Part shown: in pieces, positions 51,887-61,953 of the stretch
Position numbering within the stretch: position 1 is the stretch's first letter
Layout of the letters: every line of letters begins with the position of its first letter
NCBI RefSeq assembly: GCF_031822435.1
Contig: NZ_JAVQLW010000004.1
Span: forward strand, 248,001-312,000
Source: Paracoccus sp. MBLB3053
GTDB taxonomy: Bacteria > Pseudomonadota > Alphaproteobacteria > Rhodobacterales > Rhodobacteraceae
DNA: 64,000 nucleotides
Reading direction: 5' to 3'
The notes under the pieces: model-generated
What the model was told of the DNA's origin: nothing
Database searches by the model: none
What the model saw: the letters and a program-made list of their open reading frames with translations, nothing else
Made by a program: the position numbers and the translations under genes

Positions 51887-52738
51887 TCAATAGGACTTGA
51901 TGTTTTCCCAGCGCCCGATCAGGTCGGCATGGGCCGCGATCCAGTCGGCGATGGCCTCGTCCATGGTCTTTCCGTCATTCACCGCCGAATTGATCGCGGT
52001 GATGTCGGCCAGCGGCACATAGACGCTCGCCATGGCCTCGCGGGCCTCGGGATATTCCTCGGAGAAGCCCTTCTGGCCGATCCAGTAATAGCCCTGCGGC
52101 GGGGGGAAGACGCCCTTGGGATCGGCGAGGTATTTCACATCGTATTTCTGCACCATCCACGAGGGTTCCCAGATGGTGACCGCGATCCATTCCTGCCGCT
52201 CGGTCGCGGATTTCAGCGCGGCGGTCATCGCCGCGCTGCTGCCCTCGACCAGTTGCAGGTCAAGCCCGTATTGCTTGACCGCCTCGGCTGCATCGCGCAT
52301 CAGGCCGGCGCCCGGCTCGATGCCGACGATCTTGCCGCCGAATTTTTCGGCATTCTCGTTCAGCTGCTCGAGAGAATCGATCGGCACGTATTTCGGCACC
52401 GCGATGCCTTGGTAGAGCCCGTGCGAGACCGGAGAGATCTTCTCGAGCCGGTTCTTGTTGCGCTGCCAGTAATCCTGGGCGACGTAATCGGTCTGCGAGG
52501 CCAGGATCTGCACGTCGCCCTTGGCGAGCGCGGCATAGGCGATGCCCCATTCCGAGAAGGGCGTGACCTCGACGGTATAGCCCTTGTCCTCGAGCACCTT
52601 CCTGGTGATGCCGGTGATCGGGGTCAGGTCCTCCCAGGACAGGGTGCCCATCCTGATGACCTTGTCCTGGGCCGCCGCCGGCAGGGCAAGGCCGAGCGCC
52701 ACGGCCCCTGCGAGGATGGTCCCCAAAATTCTGCGCAT
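51887..52738 (-). CDS. ProX-like betaine-type ABC substrate-binding protein
   Basis: 283 aa from the ATG at 52738 (MRRILGTILAGAVALGLALP, cleaved after AAAQ); the frame to 52921 has no signal peptide start. The mature protein is of the OpuAC/ProX class (MGTLSWEDLTPITGITRKVL, FSEWGIAYAALAKGDVQILA, WEPSWMVQKYDVKYL). Trp and Tyr residues spaced through the sequence (WEDL, DYWQR, EPSWM, GYYWIG) suit an aromatic cage for a quaternary ammonium. I infer hydroxyproline betaine, proline betaine or glycine betaine as the ligand. Confidence 0.92.
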   Translation of the reverse strand: MRRILGTILAGAVALGLALPAAAQDKVIRMGTLSWEDLTPITGITRKVLEDKGYTVEVTPFSEWGIAYAALAKGDVQILASQTDYVAQDYWQRNKNRLEKISPVSHGLYQGIAVPKYVPIDSLEQLNENAEKFGGKIVGIEPGAGLMRDAAEAVKQYGLDLQLVEGSSAAMTAALKSATERQEWIAVTIWEPSWMVQKYDVKYLADPKGVFPPPQGYYWIGQKGFSEEYPEAREAMASVYVPLADITAINSAVNDGKTMDEAIADWIAAHADLIGRWENIKSY

Positions 52739-52923
52739 GTCAGTCCTCCGCTGTCGTCTGGCCGGCGGGCAGCCGACAGCCGGCGCCGCGCGCTGCGCGA
52801 CGGGCCGAGAACGTGCCCGGATCGGCGATTTCACTTGTCGGGGCAGGCTTTGCTTGTTCGGTCCGGGGGCCCCATGGCCCGGTTGACAGGATTTATCCCC
52901 TGCCGGGGCCCCTGACGGCAAAC

Positions 52924-52963
52924 GAGAATTTGCTTAGGTCAGGCATTAGAAAATCTGCGTCAG
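52924..52963 (-). promoter_or_regulatory. GcvA-like LysR box upstream of the importer operon
   Basis: A 40-nt block on the plus strand, opening GAGAAT, with GGCATTAG in the middle and closing CTGCGTCAG. It matches the element at 57802-57841 at 29 of 40 positions with no gap. Read on the minus strand it contains CTAATGCCTGACCTAAG, a near-palindrome with a CTAAT core as in GcvA sites. It lies 186 bp upstream of the binding-protein start. Confidence 0.7.
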
Positions 52964-52976
52964 CGCCCGCGTGGCA

Positions 52977-53921
52977 TCAGACGGCCTCATCCCGCAAAGT
53001 GTCAAGCACATGCGCGACGAACCCCGCGACGCAGGGGCGCTTGAGGGATTTCTTCTTGCAGGTCAAGAAGTTGCCCCGCCCGGCGGTGATCGGCGCGGGA
53101 TGGGCGAAGACCAGCTCGCCCCGCGCGATGGGGGCGCGGACCATGTGATGCCAGCCCAGCATCACGCCCTCGCCCTCAAGGACAGCTTCCATCAACAGGC
53201 CCACCTTGTTCGTCGAGAGCGTCGAGGGCGCCTTGGCCCATTCGGCGCCCTGCGCCCGGAACCATTCGGCCCAACCGAGCGGCTGCCAGCCGATGGCATC
53301 CGCGCTCCAGTGCCGGTCGTGCAGATGCAGCAGGTTGACCCGGTTCAGGTCGTCGGGCGTGTCGAAGGGGCCGTGCTCGGCCAGGTAGGCGGGGGTGCAG
53401 ACCGGCTGGGCGACCTCCTGGAACAGAAAATGCAGCTCTTCGCCGACCTCGTAGCGCTCGCTGCCGCAGAGGAAGGCGATATCGACCTCGGAATAGTTGC
53501 GCAGCGTGCCGTCCTCGTCCGAGGCGAGCACGGTGAAGCCGATCTCGGGATGGCTCGCGCGGAAGCGGTCGATCACCGGCTTCAGCCAGAAGCTTGCCAT
53601 GCCATTGGTGGCCGAAAGCGTGACCGTCTGCGGCCCCTCGTCACCCGAGATGGCCGAGACCCCGGCGCTGATCGTGTCGAGCCCGGCGGTGACCGCCGCT
53701 TGCAGGCTCGCGCCCTCGGGGGTCAACTCCAGCGCATTGTGACGGCGCACGAACAGGGCCACGTCCAGCGCGCGTTCAAGCAGGCGGATCTGCTGGCTGA
53801 CCGCCCCTTGGGTGACGTTCAGCTCCTTCGCGGCCAGGGTGAAGCTCAGATGCTTCGCGGCCACTTCGAAAGTCGCGAAAGAGCCCAGCGATGGCAGGTA
53901 GCGGCGCTTGACCGGCGGCAT
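52977..53921 (-). CDS. GcvA-type LysR regulator of the betaine/hydroxyproline genes
   Basis: 314 aa from the ATG at 53921 with AGGAGGA upstream; the open frame beyond is antisense-type sequence of the oxidase gene. The HTH reads LPSLGSFATFEVAAKHLSFT and AAKELNVTQGAVSQQIRLLE, typical of the GcvA subgroup, with the effector domain after about residue 95. It is transcribed in the same direction as the enzyme genes upstream and the importer downstream. The two shared elements at 52924 and 57802 are its likely sites. It resembles the regulator at 61078 in its N-terminal half. Confidence 0.9.
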   Translation of the reverse strand: MPPVKRRYLPSLGSFATFEVAAKHLSFTLAAKELNVTQGAVSQQIRLLERALDVALFVRRHNALELTPEGASLQAAVTAGLDTISAGVSAISGDEGPQTVTLSATNGMASFWLKPVIDRFRASHPEIGFTVLASDEDGTLRNYSEVDIAFLCGSERYEVGEELHFLFQEVAQPVCTPAYLAEHGPFDTPDDLNRVNLLHLHDRHWSADAIGWQPLGWAEWFRAQGAEWAKAPSTLSTNKVGLLMEAVLEGEGVMLGWHHMVRAPIARGELVFAHPAPITAGRGNFLTCKKKSLKRPCVAGFVAHVLDTLRDEAV

Positions 53922-53944
53922 GAGGCGTCCTCCTGGTGGAGGGC

Positions 53945-55288
53945 TCATTCTAGCCGGGCCAGCCATTCTTTCCAGCGCATATAGGCATTTGCGCCCCAGC
54001 TGTCGAAGGGATGGGGCGGCAGGGCCGAGGGTTCCTCCTCGGCACCGAAATGGCGGGTGATGGCGCTTTCGCGCCCGCAGGCCAGTTCCGCCGCGCCGAT
54101 GCCGGTCAGCGTCCCCCGCGCCGTGCCCAGCCCGTTCTGGACGCAGGCGGCGAAGAGGCCCGGCTCCAGCTCGCGCAGGACCGAGACGGCATTGCGCGAC
54201 AGGCACAGGTGCCCCGACCAGGCATGTTCGAAGCGGATGCCGCGCAGCATCGGGAAGCGCGCGTCGAATTTGCGGCGCATGGCGCGGGCGGCGCGGGCGA
54301 GGTCGGCGGCGCTGGTCTGCATCTCGGGGCGGTAATAGCCGCCCTGGCGGATGACGATGCGGTGGCCGCCCTGCCCCGGCCCGATGCGGCGCACGGTCGT
54401 GCCCATCGGGTCGGCGGGCGTCGTGCCCCAGCATTCCTGCCCGCCAAGGGCGCGGATCGCCTCGGGGGGCAGCTCCTCGGTCATGCAGGCGTTCAGCATG
54501 ACATGCATGAGCCGGCCGCGCTTGAAGCCGAAGCTTTCCAGATGGCCGTTATTGCTCAGGATGACCTTTGCCGCAGTGACCGATCCGGCCTCCGTGGTGA
54601 GCCGCCAGCGCTGGCCCTGTGTCTCGATCCGCAGCACCGGCGAGCGCTCGAAGATGCGCAGGCCCTGCCCTTCCAGCCCGGCGGCCAGCCCCCGGACATA
54701 GCCTGCGGGCTGCAGCATCGCGGTGCCCGGCGTGAAAAGGCCGGTGCGGTAGTAATCCGAGCCGGTGATCTCTTTCATCTGCCGCGCGTCCAGCAGCTCA
54801 TGCGCCTCGCCCATCGCGGCAAGATGCGCGGCATAGCTGAGATTGGCCGCGATTCCGGGTTCCGAGGCCGCGGCATTGATCTTGCCGCTGCGTTGAAAAC
54901 AGCCCTCGGGAATCGCATAGTCGCGCACCGCCGCGCCGGCGAAGTCGATCGCCTGGCGATTGAGCGCGGTCAGCTGCCGGTCCCTGCCATCGTCCCCGGC
55001 ATAGTCGCTCGAGGTCAGCTCATGCGGCAGGTCGATCATGAAGCCCGAGTTCCGCCCGGTCCCCCCCTCGCTGACCCGCGCCGCATCGAGGAGGACGATG
55101 TCAAGCGCAGGATCGATCTGCTTCAGCCGCCGCGCGGCCGAGAGCCCGGCGAAGCCCGCCCCGACGATCGCCACGTCGCAGCCGGTGGTTCCCTCGAGCC
55201 GCGCGCGGGGCGCGACCGGGGGCAGGATCGCGCTCCAGCCGGCGGGGCCGTTGAAGACCGGCAGGCGAATGGCCGCATGCACCGCCAT
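53945..55288 (-). CDS. FAD-dependent amino-acid oxidase/dehydrogenase (DadA/OrdL-like; candidate D-hydroxyproline dehydrogenase)
   Basis: 447 aa DAO-fold flavoprotein. The FAD motif DVAIVGAGFAGLSAARRLKQ lies near residue 38, unusually with about 35 residues before it, as in OrdL-type oxidases. The C-terminal part has GIRFEHAWSGHLCLSRNAV and GLGTARGTLTGIGAAEL. The family oxidises secondary or D-amino acids to imines. With a DHDPS-family deaminase and an aldehyde dehydrogenase next to it, I infer oxidation of cis-4-hydroxy-D-proline to pyrroline-4-hydroxy-2-carboxylate. N-demethylation of an N-methyl intermediate is an alternative. It lies 2 bp after the aldehyde dehydrogenase stop. Confidence 0.82.
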   Translation of the reverse strand: MAVHAAIRLPVFNGPAGWSAILPPVAPRARLEGTTGCDVAIVGAGFAGLSAARRLKQIDPALDIVLLDAARVSEGGTGRNSGFMIDLPHELTSSDYAGDDGRDRQLTALNRQAIDFAGAAVRDYAIPEGCFQRSGKINAAASEPGIAANLSYAAHLAAMGEAHELLDARQMKEITGSDYYRTGLFTPGTAMLQPAGYVRGLAAGLEGQGLRIFERSPVLRIETQGQRWRLTTEAGSVTAAKVILSNNGHLESFGFKRGRLMHVMLNACMTEELPPEAIRALGGQECWGTTPADPMGTTVRRIGPGQGGHRIVIRQGGYYRPEMQTSAADLARAARAMRRKFDARFPMLRGIRFEHAWSGHLCLSRNAVSVLRELEPGLFAACVQNGLGTARGTLTGIGAAELACGRESAITRHFGAEEEPSALPPHPFDSWGANAYMRWKEWLARLE

Positions 55289-55290
55289 GA

Positions 55291-56802
55291 TCAGTCCAGC
55301 GCCGTATCCGCGTGATCGGACAGGTCCAGCCAGATCGTCTTGAGCTGGGTATACTGGTCATGGGCATGGATGCCATTGTCGCGCCCGCCGAAGCCCGACT
55401 GCTTGTAACCGCCGAAGGGGGTGGTGATGTCGCCCTCGCCGAAGCTGTTCACGGTCACCGTCCCGGCCCGCAGCATCCGCGCGCCGCGCAGCGCCCGCTT
55501 GCCATTGGCGGTGAAGATCGACGCCGCAAGTCCATATTTCGTGTCATTGGCGACCGCGATCGCCTCTTCGAATCTCGCCACCTCGATGACGGTCAGGATC
55601 GGGCCGAAGATCTCTTCCCGAGCCAGCCGGTCGTCGCGATCCGTGACCTCGACCACGGTCGGCGCGACATGGGTGCCGCCATGGCTTTCGCCGCCAAGGA
55701 CGATCCGGCCCGACTTGACGGCCTGCGCGAGATATCCCGAGACCTTCTCGAAATGCGCCTGCGAGACCAGCGCCCCGACCCGGACCGAGGGATCCAGCGG
55801 ATCGCCGGAATTCCATTCCCGCGCATGGGCCGCGACGCGTTCCAGCAGCTTCGGCTTGATCGCCTTCTGGACGATCAGCCGCGAGGCGGCCGAGCAGTTC
55901 TCGCCCATGTTCCAGAAGGCGCCATTGACGACATGGGCCGCGACCGCGTCCAGATCCTCGGCATCGTCGAGCACGATGCAGGGATTCTTGCCGCCCAGTT
56001 CCAGCACCACCTCCTTGAGATTGCTGTCTGCGGAATAATGCAGGAAGCGCCGCCCCGTCGCGGTCGAGCCGGTGAAGCTGACCATGTCGACATCGGGGTG
56101 ACGGCCCAGCGGCTCGCCGACCTCCGAGCCCGAGCCGGTCACCACGTTCAGGACGCCGCGGGGAAGGCCTGCCTCGACGGCTAGTTCGGCCACCCGCAAG
56201 GTCGTCAGGGTGGTCTCGGCGGCGGGCTTCACCACCACCGTGCAGCCGGCGGCAAGGGCCGGTCCGATCTTCCAGGCCAGCATCAGCAGCGGGAAGTTCC
56301 AGGGCAGCACCAGACCGACGACGCCGACCGGCTCGCGCAGGATCATGGCGATATGGTCGTCCGAGGCTGGCGCGACCTGGTCGTAGATCTTGTCGATCAG
56401 CTCGGCATGCCATTTCAGGACATGCACCGTCTCGGGGACATCGACGGTCTCGCAATCAAAGATGGTCTTGCCGCTGTCGAGGCTTTCCATCACCGCAAGC
56501 TCGCGGGAGTTGCGCTCGATCAGCTTGGCAAGGCGCAACAGCACCTCCTTGCGCGCGGCGGGATGCAGGCGCGACCAGCGCCCGTCATCAAAGGACTCGC
56601 GGGCCTTCGAGACGGCCAGGTCGACATCCTCGGCCCCGCAGGCGGCGATCTCGGCCAGCGCCGCGCCGGTCGCCGGGTTCACCGTGGTGAAGCTTTTCCC
56701 CGAGATCGCGGGCCGGAAGCTGCCGTCGATGAAGGCGTTTTGCGGCAGTTCGAGCGTGGCCGCGATGGCCTTGTATTCCGCGGTCGTCAACAAATCGCCC
56801 AT
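55291..56802 (-). CDS. Aldehyde dehydrogenase (candidate 2-oxoglutarate-semialdehyde dehydrogenase)
   Basis: 503 aa. Catalytic features: Asn in VLPWNFPLLM, NAD site FTGSTATGRRF, Glu in LELGGKNP and Cys in NMGENCSAASR. The sequence is close to the PuuC/betaine-aldehyde type, so gamma-aminobutyraldehyde, betaine aldehyde or 2-oxoglutarate semialdehyde are all possible. Between a DHDPS-family deaminase and a D-amino-acid oxidase, 2-oxoglutarate semialdehyde from hydroxyproline is the simplest substrate. It starts 1 bp after the DHDPS-family stop. Confidence 0.88.
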   Translation of the reverse strand: MGDLLTTAEYKAIAATLELPQNAFIDGSFRPAISGKSFTTVNPATGAALAEIAACGAEDVDLAVSKARESFDDGRWSRLHPAARKEVLLRLAKLIERNSRELAVMESLDSGKTIFDCETVDVPETVHVLKWHAELIDKIYDQVAPASDDHIAMILREPVGVVGLVLPWNFPLLMLAWKIGPALAAGCTVVVKPAAETTLTTLRVAELAVEAGLPRGVLNVVTGSGSEVGEPLGRHPDVDMVSFTGSTATGRRFLHYSADSNLKEVVLELGGKNPCIVLDDAEDLDAVAAHVVNGAFWNMGENCSAASRLIVQKAIKPKLLERVAAHAREWNSGDPLDPSVRVGALVSQAHFEKVSGYLAQAVKSGRIVLGGESHGGTHVAPTVVEVTDRDDRLAREEIFGPILTVIEVARFEEAIAVANDTKYGLAASIFTANGKRALRGARMLRAGTVTVNSFGEGDITTPFGGYKQSGFGGRDNGIHAHDQYTQLKTIWLDLSDHADTALD

Positions 56803-56803
56803 G

Positions 56804-57721
56804 TCAATTCCCCTCCGTGATGGCCGCGACGCTGGTCTTCAGCACACCGATCACCTGTTCCAGCGCGCGTTTCTCGTCCTTGTTCAGCCCCTTCAGGGGC
56901 GGGCGCATCGGTCCGGCACTGACGCCCGTGACCTCGACCCCGTGCTTGACGCATTGGATGAACTTGCCGCCCTGTTCGAGGACCCGCATCAAGGGCAGCA
57001 TGGCCGACATGATCCGGCGGCCCTTGTCGAAATCGCCGCGGATGGCGCAGGCCTCGTAAAGCGCGACATGCTCGCGCGGCAGGAAGTTCGAGCCCGCGCA
57101 GATCCAGCTGCGCGCGCCCCAGGCGAAGAATTCCAGCGCCTGGTCGTCCATGCCGCAGGACATCTGGATATGGGGATAGTCGCGCGCCAGCAGGTGGACG
57201 CGGTTGATGTCGCCCGAGCTTTCCTTGATGCCGATGACATTGCGCGACCGGCCCACCCGGTCGAGGAAGTCGCGCCCCATCTCGACGCCCATCCGGCCGG
57301 GGTAGTTGTAAAGGATCACCGGCAGGTCGGCGGCGCGGTCGATGGCCAGCGCGTTCAGCGCGTTCTCGCGCTCGGTCGGGACGGAATAGGGCGGCGTCCC
57401 GAGCAGGATCGCATCCGCGCCCATCTCGCGCGCGCCCTTGGCCAGCGCCAGGGAATCCTCGGTCCGCATCGCCCCGGTGCCGATGATGACCGGCAGCCGC
57501 CCGGCCACGCGCTCGACGGTGAAACGGGCCAGCGCAAGGCGTTCGTCGACGCTCTGGGCATAGTTCTCGCCGGTCGAGCCCCCCGAGATCAGCCCGTGCA
57601 CGCCGGCGCTGACAAGGGTCTCGATCAGCGCCGCGAGGCTGTCGAGGTCAAAGGACCCGTCCGCGTGCAATGGCGTGATCAGTGGCGTGTAGATGCCTTC
57701 CAGCACCATCCGGGCAGTCAT
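56804..57721 (-). CDS. DHDPS-family aldolase/deaminase (candidate pyrroline-4-hydroxy-2-carboxylate deaminase)
   Basis: 305 aa from the ATG at 57721 with GGGAGG upstream; the longer frame to 57781 lacks one. Family features: GGSTGENYAQ near residue 47, Tyr in LYNYPGRMG and the Schiff-base Lys in VIGIKESSGD (about 165). Members include dihydrodipicolinate synthase, neuraminate lyase and the hydroxyproline-pathway deaminase HypD. The cluster contains no lysine biosynthesis gene, and the neighbours are an aldehyde dehydrogenase and a D-amino-acid oxidase, so HypD activity is favoured. It is the first gene of the enzyme operon. Confidence 0.85.
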   Translation of the reverse strand: MTARMVLEGIYTPLITPLHADGSFDLDSLAALIETLVSAGVHGLISGGSTGENYAQSVDERLALARFTVERVAGRLPVIIGTGAMRTEDSLALAKGAREMGADAILLGTPPYSVPTERENALNALAIDRAADLPVILYNYPGRMGVEMGRDFLDRVGRSRNVIGIKESSGDINRVHLLARDYPHIQMSCGMDDQALEFFAWGARSWICAGSNFLPREHVALYEACAIRGDFDKGRRIMSAMLPLMRVLEQGGKFIQCVKHGVEVTGVSAGPMRPPLKGLNKDEKRALEQVIGVLKTSVAAITEGN

Positions 57722-57801
57722 GTCGGGGGCCTCCCTTGCTTGGCCTTTTCCTTTGCTTTCCGCCGCTTTTGGTAAGGCCATCGGCTGACTTGCCGCAAAG
57801 G

Positions 57802-57841
57802 AGAATGTTCAGCGGTTGGGCATTAGCAGAACTGGGTCAGA
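57802..57841 (-). promoter_or_regulatory. GcvA-like LysR box upstream of the enzyme operon
   Basis: A 40-nt block on the plus strand, opening GAGAAT, with GGGCATTAG in the middle and closing CTGGGTCAG. It matches the element at 52924-52963 at 29 of 40 positions without gaps. It lies 81 bp upstream of the DHDPS-family start, a usual place for a LysR activator site. Confidence 0.7.
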
Positions 57842-57920
57842 CTGCCTTTGTCCCCGGTTCTGGCTCGCGGGAATTTCGCGCCGGCCCGCCGCGCCCAGAT
57901 TGCCGCAGAAGCGCCTGAGC

Positions 57921-58203
57921 ACGGGTTTTCTGCTGGCCAACCCCTTCACGCTTTCGGCCTCTGCGACCATTGTCGATGTCCTGCGCCCAGCCCGCGCAGG
58001 AACTTGACGTCGGACGCTGGAGCCGACTTTCTGGCCGACCTGCGTCTCATGCCGGGCCTTGCTGCGCCTGCGCTACACGGACGCGACCATCAGCGCGATC
58101 GCGCAGGCCTGCGGCTGTTGCGACGCCCTGCATTCGTGTTCTTTAAGCGAATTGGGGAATTCCTTGCCGGACTCGTCCCAGCCGGGGCGAAAACGCACAT
58201 GAC
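57921..58203 (+). pseudogene. Decayed GlxA-type AraC regulator
   Basis: One frame reads GFLLANPFTLSASATIVDVL, like the N-terminal start of GlxA-type DJ-1/PfpI-AraC regulators (GFLL.PGFSL..FAS..EPLR). After a large deletion, three overlapping frames give DFLADLRLM, then LLRLRYTDATISAIAQACG, then FKRIGEFLAG. These match the ARxLLRxTD..I.EIA.ACGF...HFSR.FR..FG pattern of the AraC DNA-binding domain, but they need at least two frameshifts and lack most of the gene. In related bacteria, regulators of this class control choline and betaine catabolism, so its loss next to this cluster is informative. Confidence 0.6.
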
Positions 58204-58470
58204 GCGCGCCAATGCCTTCAACATGGCCGGTCACAAAAGCTGGACCGAACAACGCCCCGACAGCTGGCCGCGCGAATATGTTGTCGTCATCGTCGGGCCT
58301 GGCGGGAATGGGCCCGGCGCGGCATATTCCTTTGCCAAGCGGCATGGAAGCAGCGACACGCGGCGCACCGAAACGCGCCGATCACCGAAGCGGTTGATCC
58401 AAAGCCGGATGGCCTTCCTCCGGCCCGGGTGTCGCGGGATGACAGGCCCGTCATGACGGGGCGGGCATGG

Positions 58471-59556
58471 TCACACGTCGATCGCGACGCCGCCTATGGG
58501 ACGCGAGCAACAGGCCAGAACATAGCCGTTCTCGATATCCTCCTCCGAGATCCCGCCGCTATGGACCATTTGGACCTGGCCCGAGAGCTTGCGCACCTTG
58601 CATGTGCCGCAGACGCCGAACGTGCAGCCGAAGGGAATGACGATGCCCGAGGCCCTGGCGACGGCAAGGATGGTGTCGGTCTCGTGGCAGGCCTTGCTGA
58701 CCTGCGATCGGGTGAAGGCGATGCTGGCCTCGGCACGCGCGTCGGGCACGAGGTCGTCATGGACGATCGCGTCCGCCTGGGTCTCGACCGGTGTCCCAAA
58801 GCTTTCCTGATGATAGCGCCCCATGTCGTATCCCAGCGAGATCAGCATCTCGCGCACGGCATCCATGAAGGGTTCGGGACCGCAGCAATAGACTTCGCGC
58901 TCGAGATAGTCGCTGGCGATCAGCCCGATCATCAGCTGGTTCAGCCGGCCGCGAAGCCCCGTCCAGACGCGGTAGGGATCGTCCTGCTCGACGATGAAGT
59001 AGAGCTTGATCGAGGGGACGCGGGCCGCCATCTGCTCAAGCTGCTGGCGACCGATGATCTCGGAGGGGCTTTTCGCGCAATTGACGAACACCACGTCGAT
59101 ATCGGTCCCGCGGTCGAACAGGTAGCTGGTCATGGACAGCGACGGCGTGACGCCGGACCCGGCCGAGATGAACAGGTATTTCTTCTTCTCGCGGCGCGGC
59201 ATGGTGAAGATGCCCAGCGGGCCGCTGGCCCTGATCCGCATCCCCGGCTTCAGATGGTCCAGCATCCAGCGCGTGCCAAGGCTGCCCGCCTGGGCCTTGA
59301 CCGTGACCGAGATGGTCAGCGGCCGCGAGGGCGAGGAGGAGATCGTGTAGGTCCGCCAGACGTTTCCCCCGGGCACGGGCAGCTCCAGCGTCAGGAACTG
59401 TCCGGGCTCGTATTTGAAGAGGGCCCCGCCGGGTGAGACGAAGCTGATCGTCGCCACGTCGGCCGCCTCGGGAACGACCGAGCAGCATTCCAATTCTTCG
59501 CTGTCCTGCCAGATCAGGGCTTCGCCGGACACGATCAGTTCGCTTGCCTCCGACAT
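58471..59556 (-). CDS. Flavin/2Fe-2S reductase of a Rieske monooxygenase (GbcB/CntB-like)
   Basis: 361 aa. The N-terminal ferredoxin-reductase module (about 20-245) has the FAD motif RTYTISSSP, the NAD(P) loop LFISAGSGVTPSLSM and CCGPEPFM. The C-terminal plant-type ferredoxin (about 275-361) has the cluster CTFGVCGTCKV with a distal Cys in VLACCS. It would pass electrons from NADH to the Rieske oxygenase encoded 3 bp upstream. This two-component layout is that of glycine betaine, stachydrine and carnitine monooxygenases. Confidence 0.92.
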   Translation of the reverse strand: MSEASELIVSGEALIWQDSEELECCSVVPEAADVATISFVSPGGALFKYEPGQFLTLELPVPGGNVWRTYTISSSPSRPLTISVTVKAQAGSLGTRWMLDHLKPGMRIRASGPLGIFTMPRREKKKYLFISAGSGVTPSLSMTSYLFDRGTDIDVVFVNCAKSPSEIIGRQQLEQMAARVPSIKLYFIVEQDDPYRVWTGLRGRLNQLMIGLIASDYLEREVYCCGPEPFMDAVREMLISLGYDMGRYHQESFGTPVETQADAIVHDDLVPDARAEASIAFTRSQVSKACHETDTILAVARASGIVIPFGCTFGVCGTCKVRKLSGQVQMVHSGGISEEDIENGYVLACCSRPIGGVAIDV

Positions 59557-59559
59557 GGC

Positions 59560-60837
<1,278 letters not shown>

Positions 60838-61019
60838 CTAGGAATGAAAACGGGCCGCGCCTGGCGCGTGGCCTTGGTCAGCAGGGTGTTTGCCGCAAGC
60901 TTGCCATGATCGCCTGATGACGGCGGCAGCGCGACGTGCCTGCTGTGCTGGTCATCTGCGCCATGGCGGGGTCTCCTGTGATGCGGCGGGCTCTGCCGGG
61001 ACAATCGGACCTGGGCTGT

Positions 61020-61032
61020 CCGTTGACAACGG
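61020..61032. promoter_or_regulatory. Palindrome in the divergent Rieske/LysR promoter region
   Basis: CCGTTG-A-CAACGG, perfect 6-bp arms with a single central base. It contains a TTGACA on the plus strand that could serve as a -35 box. A CTAAT core, on the minus strand at about 61052-61056, lies close by. Candidate site for the LysR regulator encoded at 61078. Confidence 0.4.
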
Positions 61033-61077
61033 CACAAAAATTCATTCTGGATTAGTTGAATTAACCCATGGTGTCCC

Positions 61078-61953
61078 TTGCGTAGACCTTATGACCTTGC
61101 CTCGATCACTGCCCTGCTGTCCTTTGAGGCCGCGGGCCGGCATCTGAGCTTCAAGCTTGCGGCAAAAGAGACTAATGTCACCCCGGCCGCGGTCAGCCAT
61201 CAGATCAAGGCCTTGGAGCAGGATCTTGGCTGCGCGATGTTCATCCGTCGGCATCGCGGGGTCGAGCTCACCGAGAAGGGAGCCTTCCTGTTGATCACCC
61301 TGCAGCGGGCCTTGGAGACGATTTCGGATTCGGTCACCCAATTGCGCGAAAGCACGGACAAGGTCGATGTGACCATCCGCGCCACGACCGCCGTCAGCTC
61401 GCTTTGGCTGACGCCCAAGATCGGCGCCTTCTGGAAGGTTTATCCCGACATTTCTGTCTCGCAGATCATCAGTGACGTTCCGGGCAGCGCCGGGAAATAT
61501 GATCTGAGCATCCGCTATGCCATGCCGCAGCAGGATGACGAGGAATGGCGACCGCTTTTCCAGGACCGGATCCTGGCATTGGGAAGCGAGGCGTTCCGCC
61601 AGCAGCATGACATTCGCCATGCATCCGATTTGATGAACGTGCCGCTGATCCATATGCGCAGCGAGGAAAATGACTGGACCGGATGGTCGGACTGGTTCCG
61701 GGCCTTGGGTCTGGCCGCTGCGAAAGGGCGCAGCATGCACGTCAACAATCACATGATTGCCCTTCAGGCGGCGCAGGACGACGTCGGTGCGGTGCTGGGA
61801 TGGGAGCGGCTGCTGGGCGACAGGCTTGGGCAGATGGGCCTCGTCAGGCTTGTCCCGGAAAGCCTGCCCTCACCCGCCGGTTTCCACCTGACGATCCATT
61901 CCCGCGCCTCGGCAAAGGCGCGCCTGTTCGCCGACTGGCTTACCAAGGCATAG
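61078..61953 (+). CDS. GcvA-type LysR regulator divergent from the Rieske gene
   Basis: 291 aa. The only workable start is a TTG at 61078 (an ATG at 61068 is out of frame and stops at once); no clear ribosome-binding site precedes it, so leaderless or weak translation is possible. The HTH reads LLSFEAAGRHLSFKLAAKET and NVTPAAVSHQIKALEQDLG, again GcvA subgroup. It resembles the regulator at 52977 but with different effector-domain residues. Divergent from the Rieske gene over a 276-bp gap, the classical arrangement of a LysR activator and target. Confidence 0.87.
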   Translation: MRRPYDLASITALLSFEAAGRHLSFKLAAKETNVTPAAVSHQIKALEQDLGCAMFIRRHRGVELTEKGAFLLITLQRALETISDSVTQLRESTDKVDVTIRATTAVSSLWLTPKIGAFWKVYPDISVSQIISDVPGSAGKYDLSIRYAMPQQDDEEWRPLFQDRILALGSEAFRQQHDIRHASDLMNVPLIHMRSEENDWTGWSDWFRALGLAAAKGRSMHVNNHMIALQAAQDDVGAVLGWERLLGDRLGQMGLVRLVPESLPSPAGFHLTIHSRASAKARLFADWLTKA

